From: Syntrophomonas sp. UBA1376
GTDB taxonomy: Bacteria > Bacillota > Syntrophomonadia > Syntrophomonadales > Syntrophomonadaceae
Length of the DNA: 22,936 nt
NCBI GenBank assembly: GCA_002305535.1
Contig: DBRE01000049.1
Coordinates: 1,637 to 24,572, forward strand
Direction of reading: 5' to 3'
The notes beneath the pieces were generated by a model, which saw nothing but the letters and a program-made list of their open reading frames with translations, was not told the DNA's origin and ran no database searches. Shown in pieces: positions 1-7,628 of the stretch (position 1 is the first letter of the stretch; every line of letters starts with the position of its first letter). The translations under genes were made by a program, and so were the position numbers.

Positions 1-271
1 AAGATCCTGGCTTATGCCTTTACGAAAAGGGAGTCATTCTGAGAGCAGAACGACCGAAGGATCTTGCCCTCTGCTTCCAGCCAAGAGTCTTCGACTACGC
101 CATAGAATGACATGATGTTTTTTCAACGGTTCCACCCGGTTTCAGATAATTCATTGCTCCTTCTTTTTCTTAGTATTCCATTTGTATTGCTTTATCCTAC
201 CAGCCCTGCTGTAAGGAATTATTAGGTAGTTCGTATTAAAGGTTAACATCCGTAAATATGGGGGAGAGAAC
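1..271. other. Non-coding left edge and leader of the beta-propeller gene
   Basis: I see no credible gene here. Bases 33-111 hold an inverted repeat listed separately. The remainder is AT-rich leader sequence. A GGGGGAGAG ribosome binding site lies just before the ATG at 272. I could not find a convincing sigma-A promoter: TTGCTT followed 17 bases later by TGTAAG (near 176-204) is the best candidate but is weak. Confidence 0.5.
33..111. repeat. Short inverted repeat, MITE/REP-like
   Basis: GTCATTCT at 33-40 is matched by its exact reverse complement AGAATGAC at 104-111. Further in, GAAGGATCTT (56-65) pairs imperfectly with AAGAGTCTTC (83-92). Sequence of this kind (GTCATTCTGAG...CGAAG.ATCT) resembles non-coding palindromic elements scattered through many bacterial genomes. 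Its ends resemble those of the repeat between purC and purS. That it is a repeat family in this genome is inferred from the pattern, because only one window is visible. Confidence 0.5.
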
Positions 272-2200
272 ATGAATAGATTTGGTCATAGAAAACCAGT
301 GGCCTTTATATTGGCCGGGGTTCTTTTGGTGGGGCTATGCCTTTGGCCGGGCTATGCCACAGCCGATAGCCAGCAGAAATCAGATCCGGTAGATCCGCTG
401 CCACGGGTGCGCTCGGCTCAGCACTTAAAAGAACTGCTTGATACCAGGTCAAATACGATAAGGTATAGCAGGACATCTATTCAGGGTATGGCAATAGGCG
501 CAGCAGATGTCGCAGTTGCCGCTCCGGAAATGGCTAAAGCTGATGATTTTTCCTCTACCAATGTGCAGGTGGAGGGAGTGGATGAGGCTGATTTGGTAAA
601 AACTGATGGCTCCTATATCTATCAGGTAAAACCTAGCTCCAGTGAAGTCCTGATCATACAGGCTGTGCCTGCCTCACAGATGCAGGTTGTTGCCCGCCTA
701 GCCTTCGGTAATAATAACTTCGCTCCTTGTGAAATGTATGTGGCCGACGATCAGCTGGTGGTAATAGGCAATTCCTATTCTCCTTACCGGGTTCCTTATC
801 CGCAGGAAAATGAACTTAGCATAATGCCACCCATTTATCCTGATAAACATTCTACCCAAGTGATGATCTATGATATCACTGATCGTAGTGCCCCCCAAAA
901 GGTTCGGGAACTGGAGCTGGAAGGCAGTTATTTGACCTCCCGCCGGATCGATTCGGCTCTCTACGTAATTAGTAATCAACCGACCTACCGCCTGCGGGCT
1001 GAAGATGACCTGCTGCCTTTATACCGTGACTCCGCTCGGGGGGAGCAGATGCATACTGTACCTCTTGATCAAATTGCCTATTTTCCTGACAGCATTTACT
1101 CTTCTTATCTACTCATGGCCGGTTTACGTCTGGATCACCCCCAGCAACCAGCCCAACTAGAAACGGTGCTGGGAAGTGCTGATAATGTTTATGCGTCATC
1201 CAGTAGCCTATATGTAGCCACCCCCTGGCAGCGGAAGCAAGCCATTCCATATGACCGCTCACTTCCGGTGCATGACCAGGACAGAACTCAGTTGTTCTCC
1301 TTTCGTCTCAATAACGGCGCTTTTTCTTATGTAGCTCGCGGTGAGGTGCCCGGGCATACTCTCAACCAATTCTCCATGGATGAATACCAGGGTATTATAC
1401 GTATAGCCACCACTTCCGGACAGGAATGGTGGAGAAATCAGCCAGTTTCCAGCAACAACCTCTATACCCTGGACAGCCAGCTTAATATTTTGGGCAGAGT
1501 GGAGAATATAGCTCCCGGGGAAATCATTTATTCCACCCGTTTTATGGGAGACCGAGCTTATATGGTCACCTTTAGGACGGTCGATCCTTTCTTTGTCATA
1601 GATATAAGGGATCCCAAGTCCCCTAAGGTATTGGGCAAACTCAAGATACCTGGCTACAGCAATTACCTGCACCCTTATGATGAAAACAACATTATGGGGT
1701 TTGGTAAGGATACCACGGAAGTTAAAGGCCCCTATGGAACTCAAGCCTATTATGAGGGTATGAAAATAGCTATGTTCGATGTGAGCAATGTGGCCGATCC
1801 CGTGGAAAAAGACCTGGAAATAATCGGCGTTCGAGGCACTGAATCGGAGTTGCTCCGTAATCATCGGGCCTTATTATTCTCACGGGAGAAAAACCTGTTG
1901 GCCTTTCCGGTAACGGTAATGGAGGCTGTCCCTGACCCGGTTGGCCGGCCCAGCTACGGAAGCTTTGCTTTCCAGGGTGCTTATGTATATCAGGTCAATG
2001 GGCAAGGCTTCACCTTGAAGGGTCGTATCAGTCACCTAACTGGTGATGATTATCTAAAAGCCGGGGACTACTGGGGCGATACTGATAAGAGCATTCGCCG
2101 TATTCTATACATCGACGACGTTCTCTACACACTATCTGATAGCATGATCCAGGCTCACCAAATGAAGGACCTGAAACATCTGGGCAGCCTGTCTCTCTAG
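272..2200 (+). CDS. Exported protein with C-terminal beta-propeller domain (Beta_propel family)
   Basis: This 642-residue protein starts at an ATG preceded by GGGGGAGAG. Residues 1-31 form a signal peptide: basic MNRFGHRK, a hydrophobic core, and an ATA|D cleavage-like site. No good lipobox is seen, since the residue before the only nearby cysteine is Leu. The motif EGVDEADLVKTDGSYIY (101-117) is the hallmark of the secreted beta-propeller family I know as Beta_propel (PF09826). Later repeats such as VIDIRDPKSPKVLGKLKIPG follow the strand pattern of propeller blades. The length is typical of the family. The biochemical role of these proteins is not established, and they are thought to act outside the membrane. 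It is the only plus-strand gene here and is convergent with the his operon, so no functional link to histidine or purine synthesis is implied. Confidence 0.85.
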   Translation: MNRFGHRKPVAFILAGVLLVGLCLWPGYATADSQQKSDPVDPLPRVRSAQHLKELLDTRSNTIRYSRTSIQGMAIGAADVAVAAPEMAKADDFSSTNVQVEGVDEADLVKTDGSYIYQVKPSSSEVLIIQAVPASQMQVVARLAFGNNNFAPCEMYVADDQLVVIGNSYSPYRVPYPQENELSIMPPIYPDKHSTQVMIYDITDRSAPQKVRELELEGSYLTSRRIDSALYVISNQPTYRLRAEDDLLPLYRDSARGEQMHTVPLDQIAYFPDSIYSSYLLMAGLRLDHPQQPAQLETVLGSADNVYASSSSLYVATPWQRKQAIPYDRSLPVHDQDRTQLFSFRLNNGAFSYVARGEVPGHTLNQFSMDEYQGIIRIATTSGQEWWRNQPVSSNNLYTLDSQLNILGRVENIAPGEIIYSTRFMGDRAYMVTFRTVDPFFVIDIRDPKSPKVLGKLKIPGYSNYLHPYDENNIMGFGKDTTEVKGPYGTQAYYEGMKIAMFDVSNVADPVEKDLEIIGVRGTESELLRNHRALLFSREKNLLAFPVTVMEAVPDPVGRPSYGSFAFQGAYVYQVNGQGFTLKGRISHLTGDDYLKAGDYWGDTDKSIRRILYIDDVLYTLSDSMIQAHQMKDLKHLGSLSL

Positions 2201-2318
2201 TACTTTTTGAAAAACGAATTGCGGGGCGATGTGGGCATCGCCCCCACCCTCTTCGGGCTAGGCGACAGTTGCAAGCGCAAGACAGGGGGCGGTCCCCTGT
2301 CTTGCGCCCCTCTTGCAT
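2201..2318. repeat. Convergent spacer with two strong palindromes
   Basis: Two hairpins lie between the converging ends of the beta-propeller gene and hisIE. The first pairs GGGGCGATG (2223-2231) with CATCGCCCC (2236-2244), giving nine perfect pairs and a TGGG loop. The second pairs GCGCAAGACAGGGG (2275-2288) with CCCCTGTCTTGCGC (2294-2307), giving 14 perfect pairs and a GCGGT loop. Neither is followed by a T-tract on either strand, so they do not look like ordinary intrinsic terminators. The GACAGGGG...CCCCTGTC type resembles REP-like palindromes common in clostridial anaerobes. They may still shield the 3' ends of both transcripts from decay, which is an inference. Confidence 0.6.
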
Positions 2319-2963
2319 TTAGCGGCGGGAGCGTAGCTCGGTGAAGATCTCGGTTATATCAATGCCCTTTTCCACCAAGAGCACTAATAGATGATAGATC
2401 AGATCAGATGCTTCATAAATCAATTCCGAGTTATCGGGGTTCTTGGCAGCAATGATAACTTCGGCGGATTCCTCGCCCACCTTCTTTAAAATTTTATCGA
2501 TGCCTTTGTCAAATAGATAAGTGGTATAGGAACCTTCCGGTCTTTCTTTTTGCCGCTGGTAGATAACATCCATAAGTTCCAGTAAAATTGCCGGGCCTTC
2601 CTTGCCTTGATAAACCATATCAGCATCAAATAGTGTCGGCTCCTGTTCCTCTCCGTTCAGATTTCGATAAAAGCAGGAATAGTGCCCGGTATGACAAGCA
2701 CCTCCCGTTTGCTCCACCAAAACCAGCAAAGTATCCTGGTCGCAATCATAGCGGATTTCCTGGACGGTTTGAATATTACCGGAGGTTTCACCCTTCATCC
2801 ACAGACTCTGCCTACTGCGTGAGTAAAACCAGGTTCGGCCAGTCGCCCTTGTCTTTTCCAGTGCCTCCTGGTTCATATAGGCCATCATCAGTACCTGTCC
2901 TGATTTGGCATCCTGAATGATGGCTGGAATCAGTCCCCTATCATCAAACTTCAAATCTTTCAT
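2319..2963 (-). CDS. hisIE: Bifunctional phosphoribosyl-AMP cyclohydrolase / phosphoribosyl-ATP pyrophosphohydrolase
   Basis: This 214-residue fusion performs the second and third steps of histidine synthesis: PR-ATP to PR-AMP (HisE part), then ring opening of PR-AMP (HisI part). The HisI domain covers about residues 1-105 and shows the metal-binding YDCDQD segment (72-77) with Cys74, Cys90 and Cys97, the zinc ligands of the family. The HisE domain covers about 120-214 and has the helix motif KKVGEESAEVIIAAKN (160-175) with its acidic Mg-binding residues. It is the last gene of the his operon. Its ATG overlaps the hisF stop by four bases (ATGA), so translation is probably coupled. A GGTG lies five bases before the ATG and an AAGGAG sits further up. 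The order HisI then HisE is the usual one for the fusion. Confidence 0.97.
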   Translation of the reverse strand: MKDLKFDDRGLIPAIIQDAKSGQVLMMAYMNQEALEKTRATGRTWFYSRSRQSLWMKGETSGNIQTVQEIRYDCDQDTLLVLVEQTGGACHTGHYSCFYRNLNGEEQEPTLFDADMVYQGKEGPAILLELMDVIYQRQKERPEGSYTTYLFDKGIDKILKKVGEESAEVIIAAKNPDNSELIYEASDLIYHLLVLLVEKGIDITEIFTELRSRR

Positions 2964-3715
2964 AAGCGCACCGCTACTCCTTTATCTCGTAAAAACTGTT
3001 TAGCCTCCGCAATAGTGTATTCTCGATAATGAAAAATGGAGGCACATAGGACGGCATCAGCTCGACCTAAGGTAACTGCCTGATACAAGTGATCCAGATT
3101 ACCCGCCCCACCGGAAGCTATTACGGGAATTCCTACCCGGTCACTGATCATAGCTGTGAGTTCCAGATCATAGCCATCTTTAGTTCCATCCTTATCCATG
3201 GAGGTCAAGAGGATCTCGCCGGCACCCCGACGCTCCACTTCTTGAGCCCATTCTAGAGCATCCTTTCCTGCAGGAATCCGTCCGCCGTTTATATAAACCT
3301 GATAAGAAGAGCCATCCTTGCGGGCGTCAATAGCTACCACCATGCATTGGCTGCCGAATTTGCGGGCGCCCTCGGTAATTATGGATGGATCTTTTACGGC
3401 AGCTGAATTAATGGATACTTTGTCAGCACCAGCAACCAGCAGATTGCGTATATCGTCAAGTGTGCTGACCCCGCCCCCTACCGCAAAGGGTATAAACACC
3501 CTTTCAGCCGTACGGCGTACCACTTCAACCATGGTTTTGCGCTCCTCATGGGAAGCACTTATATCCAGGAAGACCAGTTCATCGGCTCCTTCCCGATCAT
3601 AAAAAGACGCTAGTTCCACAGGATCGCCGGCATCACGCAGGTTTTCAAAATTTATACCTTTTACTACCCGGCCATTATGAACATCCAGGCAGGGAATTAT
3701 TCTCTTAGCCAGCAT
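2960..3715 (-). CDS. hisF: Imidazole glycerol phosphate synthase, cyclase subunit
   Basis: HisF is the (beta/alpha)8-barrel subunit that joins ammonia from HisH to PRFAR and splits the product into imidazole glycerol phosphate and AICAR. AICAR feeds back into purine synthesis at PurH. The 251-residue length is standard. Both catalytic aspartates are visible: Asp11 in IIPCLDV and Asp130 in VAIDARKDG. Phosphate-binding glycine motifs AVGGGVST and IASGGAG are also present. The ATG has GAGGT six bases upstream. It lies 19 bases after hisA and overlaps hisIE by four bases. The partner glutaminase HisH is encoded one gene upstream. Confidence 0.98.
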   Translation of the reverse strand: MLAKRIIPCLDVHNGRVVKGINFENLRDAGDPVELASFYDREGADELVFLDISASHEERKTMVEVVRRTAERVFIPFAVGGGVSTLDDIRNLLVAGADKVSINSAAVKDPSIITEGARKFGSQCMVVAIDARKDGSSYQVYINGGRIPAGKDALEWAQEVERRGAGEILLTSMDKDGTKDGYDLELTAMISDRVGIPVIASGGAGNLDHLYQAVTLGRADAVLCASIFHYREYTIAEAKQFLRDKGVAVRL

Positions 3716-3734
3716 TTCAATACCTCATTATTTC

Positions 3735-4460
3735 TTATTTGGCTGCTTCCAAGGCCTGAGCTACGGTGATATTGCCTTCATACAAGGCCTTGCCGATGAT
3801 TGCCCCTGCTACTCCGTCAGCTTCCATAGCTTTTAAGGATCGGATATGCTCCACTGAGGACACTCCTCCAGAAGCTATGATCGACAAGCCCGTGTGCAAC
3901 GCTGCCTGTCGAGTTGCTTCCAGGTTTGGCCCGGCTAGCAGTCCGTCCCGCAATACATCGGTATACACAGCAGTGCGAATCCCCAATTCTTTCATCTGTC
4001 TGCCTAAATCCAAGGCGGTCAACTCTACGGTTTCAACCCAGCCATGCACTGCTACTTTGCCATTGCGGGCATCCAGTCCCAACACAATGCGCTCATCGCC
4101 GAATTCATCCAACAGCTTTTTAATAAAATCAGGCCCTTCTACCGCGCGAGTTCCGATGATGACCCGACTGGCTCCAACCTGCAGCAACTGTTGAATATCC
4201 GTGATTCTACGCAGTCCTCCCCCTACTTGAAAAGGTATGGATACTTCATCTGCAATAGCTTCGATGGCCTTCAAATTGCTGGGCTTCCCAGAGAAAGCTC
4301 CATCCAGGTCGACAATATGCAGCCAGCGAGCTCCTGCTTGCTGAAAGCGGCGGGCTACTTCGGCAGGTGCACTGGAATAGATAGTCTGGTCGTCTGCCTT
4401 ACCCTGCACTAGCCGAACACACTGACCATCCTTGAGATCTATTGCCGGAAAAACAATCAT
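3735..4460 (-). CDS. hisA: ProFAR isomerase (phosphoribosylformimino-AICAR-P isomerase)
   Basis: HisA carries out the Amadori rearrangement of ProFAR to PRFAR, the substrate of HisF/HisH. The 241-residue single barrel has the two catalytic aspartates of the family, Asp8 in FPAIDLKDG and Asp130 in GLDARNG, and the phosphate loops QVGGGLR and IASGGVSS. It is related in sequence to HisF but is identified by the MIVFPAIDLKDG start and its shorter length. The ATG overlaps the hisH stop by four bases. GGGGAG inside the end of hisH, eight bases upstream, is the ribosome binding site. Confidence 0.97.
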   Translation of the reverse strand: MIVFPAIDLKDGQCVRLVQGKADDQTIYSSAPAEVARRFQQAGARWLHIVDLDGAFSGKPSNLKAIEAIADEVSIPFQVGGGLRRITDIQQLLQVGASRVIIGTRAVEGPDFIKKLLDEFGDERIVLGLDARNGKVAVHGWVETVELTALDLGRQMKELGIRTAVYTDVLRDGLLAGPNLEATRQAALHTGLSIIASGGVSSVEHIRSLKAMEADGVAGAIIGKALYEGNITVAQALEAAK

Positions 4461-5068
4461 GGTCTCAACTCCCCAAAATTACGGAGCACAGTTAATCCTA
4501 CCAGACTGGATTTCTCCGGGTGGAACTGGACTCCAAAAATGTTGCCTTTTTCAATTGCACAGGTAAAATCGATCCCATAATCAGTACTAGCTGAGCTTAC
4601 CTGGCTGTCCTGAGGCTCGGTATAAAAAGAGTGTACAAAATATACATAGCTATCAACAGGAACATCCCCGAATAATCTACTGGGCACAGCAGGCCTGATC
4701 TGGTTCCAGCCCATATGGGGCACTTTATACGCACCAGATAGCGAAAAACGCCGAACCCTTCCGGGAATCAAGTCCAAGCCCTGATGTAACCCTTCTTCTT
4801 CACTGGTGGAAAACAGCATTTGCATACCTAGGCAAATGCCCAGCAGAGGAATCTCCTTCTCAACTACTTCATATAGTACATCTGTCAAGCCCTTTTTCCT
4901 TAGGGTGGTCATACCATCTGCGAAGGCTCCCACTCCGGGTAAAACTACTTTTTCAGCCCCTAGGATCTGTTCCGGCTGATCAGTCACCAGGCTGGGATAG
5001 CCCACTCTACGGAAGGCATTTTGTACGCTGGCTAGGTTTCCTACGCCATAATCAATAATGGCAATCAA
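4457..5068 (-). CDS. hisH: Imidazole glycerol phosphate synthase, glutamine amidotransferase subunit
   Basis: HisH is a class I glutamine amidotransferase that supplies ammonia to HisF. The triad is visible: nucleophile Cys79 in GICLGMQ, His183 and Glu185 in QFHPEKS. The oxyanion strand region LPGVGAF is also present. The protein is 203 residues long, as usual. The start is an inferred TTG: no ATG is in frame upstream, and the protein then begins with MIAIIDYGVGN, as typical HisH does. The GGAGG site lies 12 bases before this TTG, slightly far, so initiation may be modest. The gene overlaps hisA by four bases. Confidence 0.96.
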   Translation of the reverse strand: MIAIIDYGVGNLASVQNAFRRVGYPSLVTDQPEQILGAEKVVLPGVGAFADGMTTLRKKGLTDVLYEVVEKEIPLLGICLGMQMLFSTSEEEGLHQGLDLIPGRVRRFSLSGAYKVPHMGWNQIRPAVPSRLFGDVPVDSYVYFVHSFYTEPQDSQVSSASTDYGIDFTCAIEKGNIFGVQFHPEKSSLVGLTVLRNFGELRP

Positions 5069-5090
5069 CGGAATTTACTTCCTCCCTTGT

Positions 5091-5687
5091 TTACAAGCTG
5101 CCCTTAGAAGACCAGGCTCCTTCCACCCGCGGCTCTATAGCAATAGCCTCTCGAAAAGCCTGGGCAAAAGCTTTGAAAATTGCCTCCGCTATATGGTGAG
5201 AGTTATCCCCGCGGATAACATCTATATGCAAATTCATGCCGGCCGCAACTGACAAGGCATAAAAGAATTCCCGCACATTTTCGGTGGAAAATCCGCCGAT
5301 TTTCTCCCGGGCAAAAGCGGCATTGAAGGCCAGGTAAGGTCGGCCAGACAGGTCAATAACGGCCCTGACTAATGCTTCATCCATGGGTACAGTTGCTTCA
5401 CCGTAACGGCTGATACCTCGTTTTTCTCCCAGGGCCTGTTTGATGCCTTGCCCCATACAAATACCGATGTCTTCTACACTGTGATGGTCATCAACCTCAA
5501 CATCTCCCCGGGCTGTGATCTTCAGGTCACATAGGCTGTGTACGGAAAATAGGGTAAGCATGTGACTGAGAAAGGGGATTTCGGTGTCGATTTGATGACG
5601 TCCAGTGCCATCCAGTCCTATATGGAGCAAAATTTCAGTCTCGGCAGTTTTTCTCTGGATGTCAGCACTTCTAATCTCCTCACCCAT
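5091..5687 (-). CDS. hisB: Imidazoleglycerol-phosphate dehydratase
   Basis: HisB removes water from imidazole glycerol phosphate to give imidazole acetol phosphate. The Mn-binding His/Glu motifs are clear: PFLSHML...VHSLCDL, DDHHSVEDIG and GDNSHHIAEA. It is the single-function form: the N-terminal HAD phosphatase domain of enterobacterial HisB is missing, so histidinol phosphatase must be encoded elsewhere. I chose the ATG at 5687 (198 residues) over a longer frame starting at 5723. AGGAG lies seven bases before the ATG, the length fits the family, and the overlap with hisD falls to eight bases. Confidence 0.95.
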   Translation of the reverse strand: MGEEIRSADIQRKTAETEILLHIGLDGTGRHQIDTEIPFLSHMLTLFSVHSLCDLKITARGDVEVDDHHSVEDIGICMGQGIKQALGEKRGISRYGEATVPMDEALVRAVIDLSGRPYLAFNAAFAREKIGGFSTENVREFFYALSVAAGMNLHIDVIRGDNSHHIAEAIFKAFAQAFREAIAIEPRVEGAWSSKGSL

Positions 5688-6975
5688 TGGCCTTCTCCTT
5701 TCGTACTCTGATAGAATTGGCATGAGCGGTCAGTCCCTCGACCGTAGCCAGTTTTATGATCTCATCCGCACTCTCCAGTAGTCCCTGCTTGGAGAAATAG
5801 AGCACACTGGAAGCTTTGCGGAAAGTATCCACAGTTACCGGAGAATAAAAACGAGCTGTCCCGCCTGTAGGCAGGATGTGATTAGGGCCAGCAAAGTAAT
5901 CACCCACCGGTTCTGGAGTATGGGCGCCCATAAATATGGAACCGGCATTCTCTATAAGGTGCAGGATCTCGAAAGGTTTATCCACTATCAATTCCAGGTG
6001 TTCAGGTGCGACCCGGTTGGCTACCCGGCAACTTTCCACCAGGTTATCGGTTATGATTACCGCACCATATCTTTCTAAAGATTCAATTATAATATCTCGG
6101 CGGGATAGAGACTCCAGCTGCCGCTGCAACTCCACTTCTACCTGTTGGGCCAGATTCTCATTATCGGTAACCAGGATGCTACGAGCTAAAACATCGTGTT
6201 CCGCCTGTGACATCAGGTCAGCGGCTACATAAGCCGGATCAGAACTGCCCTCGGCGATTATGAGGATCTCGCTGGGGCCAGCTAGCATGTCAATATTCAC
6301 ATCCCCATAAACCATCTTCTTGGCCAGGGTCACATATATATTGCCCGGCCCACTGATCAGATCAACTGGAGGAACGGTATCTGTTCCCCAGGCCAAAGCG
6401 AATACCGCCTGAGCTCCGCCCATTTTGTAGATCTCCTCTAGCCCCAGTTCCGCCGCTGCTACCAGGGTATAGGGATTGAGACTGCCATCTTGGGCAGGCG
6501 GAGTTACCATAGCGATTTCGTTGACACCCGCCACCTGAGCCGGTATAGCATTCATGAGTACAGAGGAAGGATAAGCAGCTGTTCCTCCGGGGACATATAT
6601 TCCCACCCTTTGCAGAGGGCGAAAAATTTGTCCCAGGATGTTGCCGCTTTCGTCAGGCTCCATCCAGGAGTTGCGCAGTTGGCGGAGATGAAAGCCGTAA
6701 ATATTATCTATGGCATGACGCAGGGCATGTAAGTATTCATCATCCACCAGGCTATAGGCCTTTTCTATTTCCTCTTCAGAAACCTTAAAATTACTGTGAT
6801 CTATGGCAGCACCATCATATTTTCGCGTCAGCTCAAATATAACCTGGTCGCCGCGTTTTTTAATATCAGCAGCAATGTGGGCTACCTGTTCTTCAAACTG
6901 CTGCAGGTCAGCTTGATTGCTTTTGATATACTGTTCCAATTCCGGGCTGTTGGCCTGAATCCTTCTAAGCTTCAT
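5680..6975 (-). CDS. hisD: Histidinol dehydrogenase
   Basis: HisD oxidises L-histidinol to L-histidine in two NAD-dependent steps, the end of the pathway. At 431 residues it has the full family length. Catalytic Glu325-His326 are in RVAPEHLEL. The zinc ligands expected from the family are all present: Gln257 and His260 in MSQAEHD, Asp359 in PVGDY, and His418 in GLTAHAN. The glycine-rich YVPGGTAAYPS (127-137) is also conserved. It follows hisG with a four-base gap and overlaps hisB by eight bases. Confidence 0.98.
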   Translation of the reverse strand: MKLRRIQANSPELEQYIKSNQADLQQFEEQVAHIAADIKKRGDQVIFELTRKYDGAAIDHSNFKVSEEEIEKAYSLVDDEYLHALRHAIDNIYGFHLRQLRNSWMEPDESGNILGQIFRPLQRVGIYVPGGTAAYPSSVLMNAIPAQVAGVNEIAMVTPPAQDGSLNPYTLVAAAELGLEEIYKMGGAQAVFALAWGTDTVPPVDLISGPGNIYVTLAKKMVYGDVNIDMLAGPSEILIIAEGSSDPAYVAADLMSQAEHDVLARSILVTDNENLAQQVEVELQRQLESLSRRDIIIESLERYGAVIITDNLVESCRVANRVAPEHLELIVDKPFEILHLIENAGSIFMGAHTPEPVGDYFAGPNHILPTGGTARFYSPVTVDTFRKASSVLYFSKQGLLESADEIIKLATVEGLTAHANSIRVRKEKANG

Positions 6976-6979
6976 GTGG

Positions 6980-7627
6980 TCATCCCCTTTTCACCGTATT
7001 TTGCATTAACTCTACTAACGGCTGAATCTGGTCATGTTTGGTACGGTAACTGACTCGGTTGCAAATCAAACGGGTGGTTGATTCCATTATGTTGACCAAT
7101 TCTACCAGATCGTTCTCCCGTAAAGTCCTTCCGGTGGATACTATGTCAACAATAATGTCAGCCAAACCCATAATAGGAGCCAGTTCAATATTGCCATGCA
7201 ATTTTATGATTTCCACCTGTAATCCCTGACTTCGGAAAAACCGCTCCGCCACTATGGGGAATTTGGTGGCAGCCCGCTTATAATTCAGTTGCTTGATCGG
7301 TATTCCCTGCATTCGCTGGGGACCAGCGACCACGAAGCGGCAATAACCATAGCCCAGATCCACCAGTTCAAAAACGTCCCGGGACTGCTCCTCTATTACA
7401 TCCTTGCCGACTATTCCCAGGTCAGCCGCCCCTTGTTCCACATAGGTAGGCACATCAGTGGGCCGACACATAATATACTTCACCGCCGGTTCCGCAAATG
7501 AAAACACCATGTTACGACTATCTTCATCGACTCCCTCCACCGGTAGCCCTACGGTTGAGAACATCTGGGTGGTGGGTTTCAGCAGGTTGCCTTTCGATAG
7601 AGCAATGGTCAATGTCTCACCAGCCAT
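6980..7627 (-). CDS. hisG: ATP phosphoribosyltransferase, short catalytic subunit (HisG-S)
   Basis: HisG joins ATP and PRPP, the first committed step of histidine synthesis. It is 215 residues long and lacks the C-terminal regulatory ACT-like domain of long HisG, so it belongs to the short form that needs HisZ for activity and histidine feedback. That partner is encoded immediately upstream. The PRPP-binding loop DIVSTGRTLR is at 161-170, and the N-terminal TIALSKGNL is typical. The ATG is one base after the hisZ stop, with AGGAGG nine bases upstream inside the end of hisZ. Confidence 0.98.
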   Translation of the reverse strand: MAGETLTIALSKGNLLKPTTQMFSTVGLPVEGVDEDSRNMVFSFAEPAVKYIMCRPTDVPTYVEQGAADLGIVGKDVIEEQSRDVFELVDLGYGYCRFVVAGPQRMQGIPIKQLNYKRAATKFPIVAERFFRSQGLQVEIIKLHGNIELAPIMGLADIIVDIVSTGRTLRENDLVELVNIMESTTRLICNRVSYRTKHDQIQPLVELMQNTVKRG

Positions 7628-7628
7628 A

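Noticed and set aside
1259..1864. Minus-strand open frame of 201 residues opposite the beta-propeller gene.
   Set aside because: It is antisense to a well-supported gene with signal peptide and family motif, and its translation shows no recognisable domain.
2028..2318. Minus-strand open frame of 96 residues downstream of hisIE.
   Set aside because: It overlaps the end of the beta-propeller gene on the other strand and the two palindromes. Its Cys/Arg-rich translation looks like read-through of GC-rich repeat sequence.
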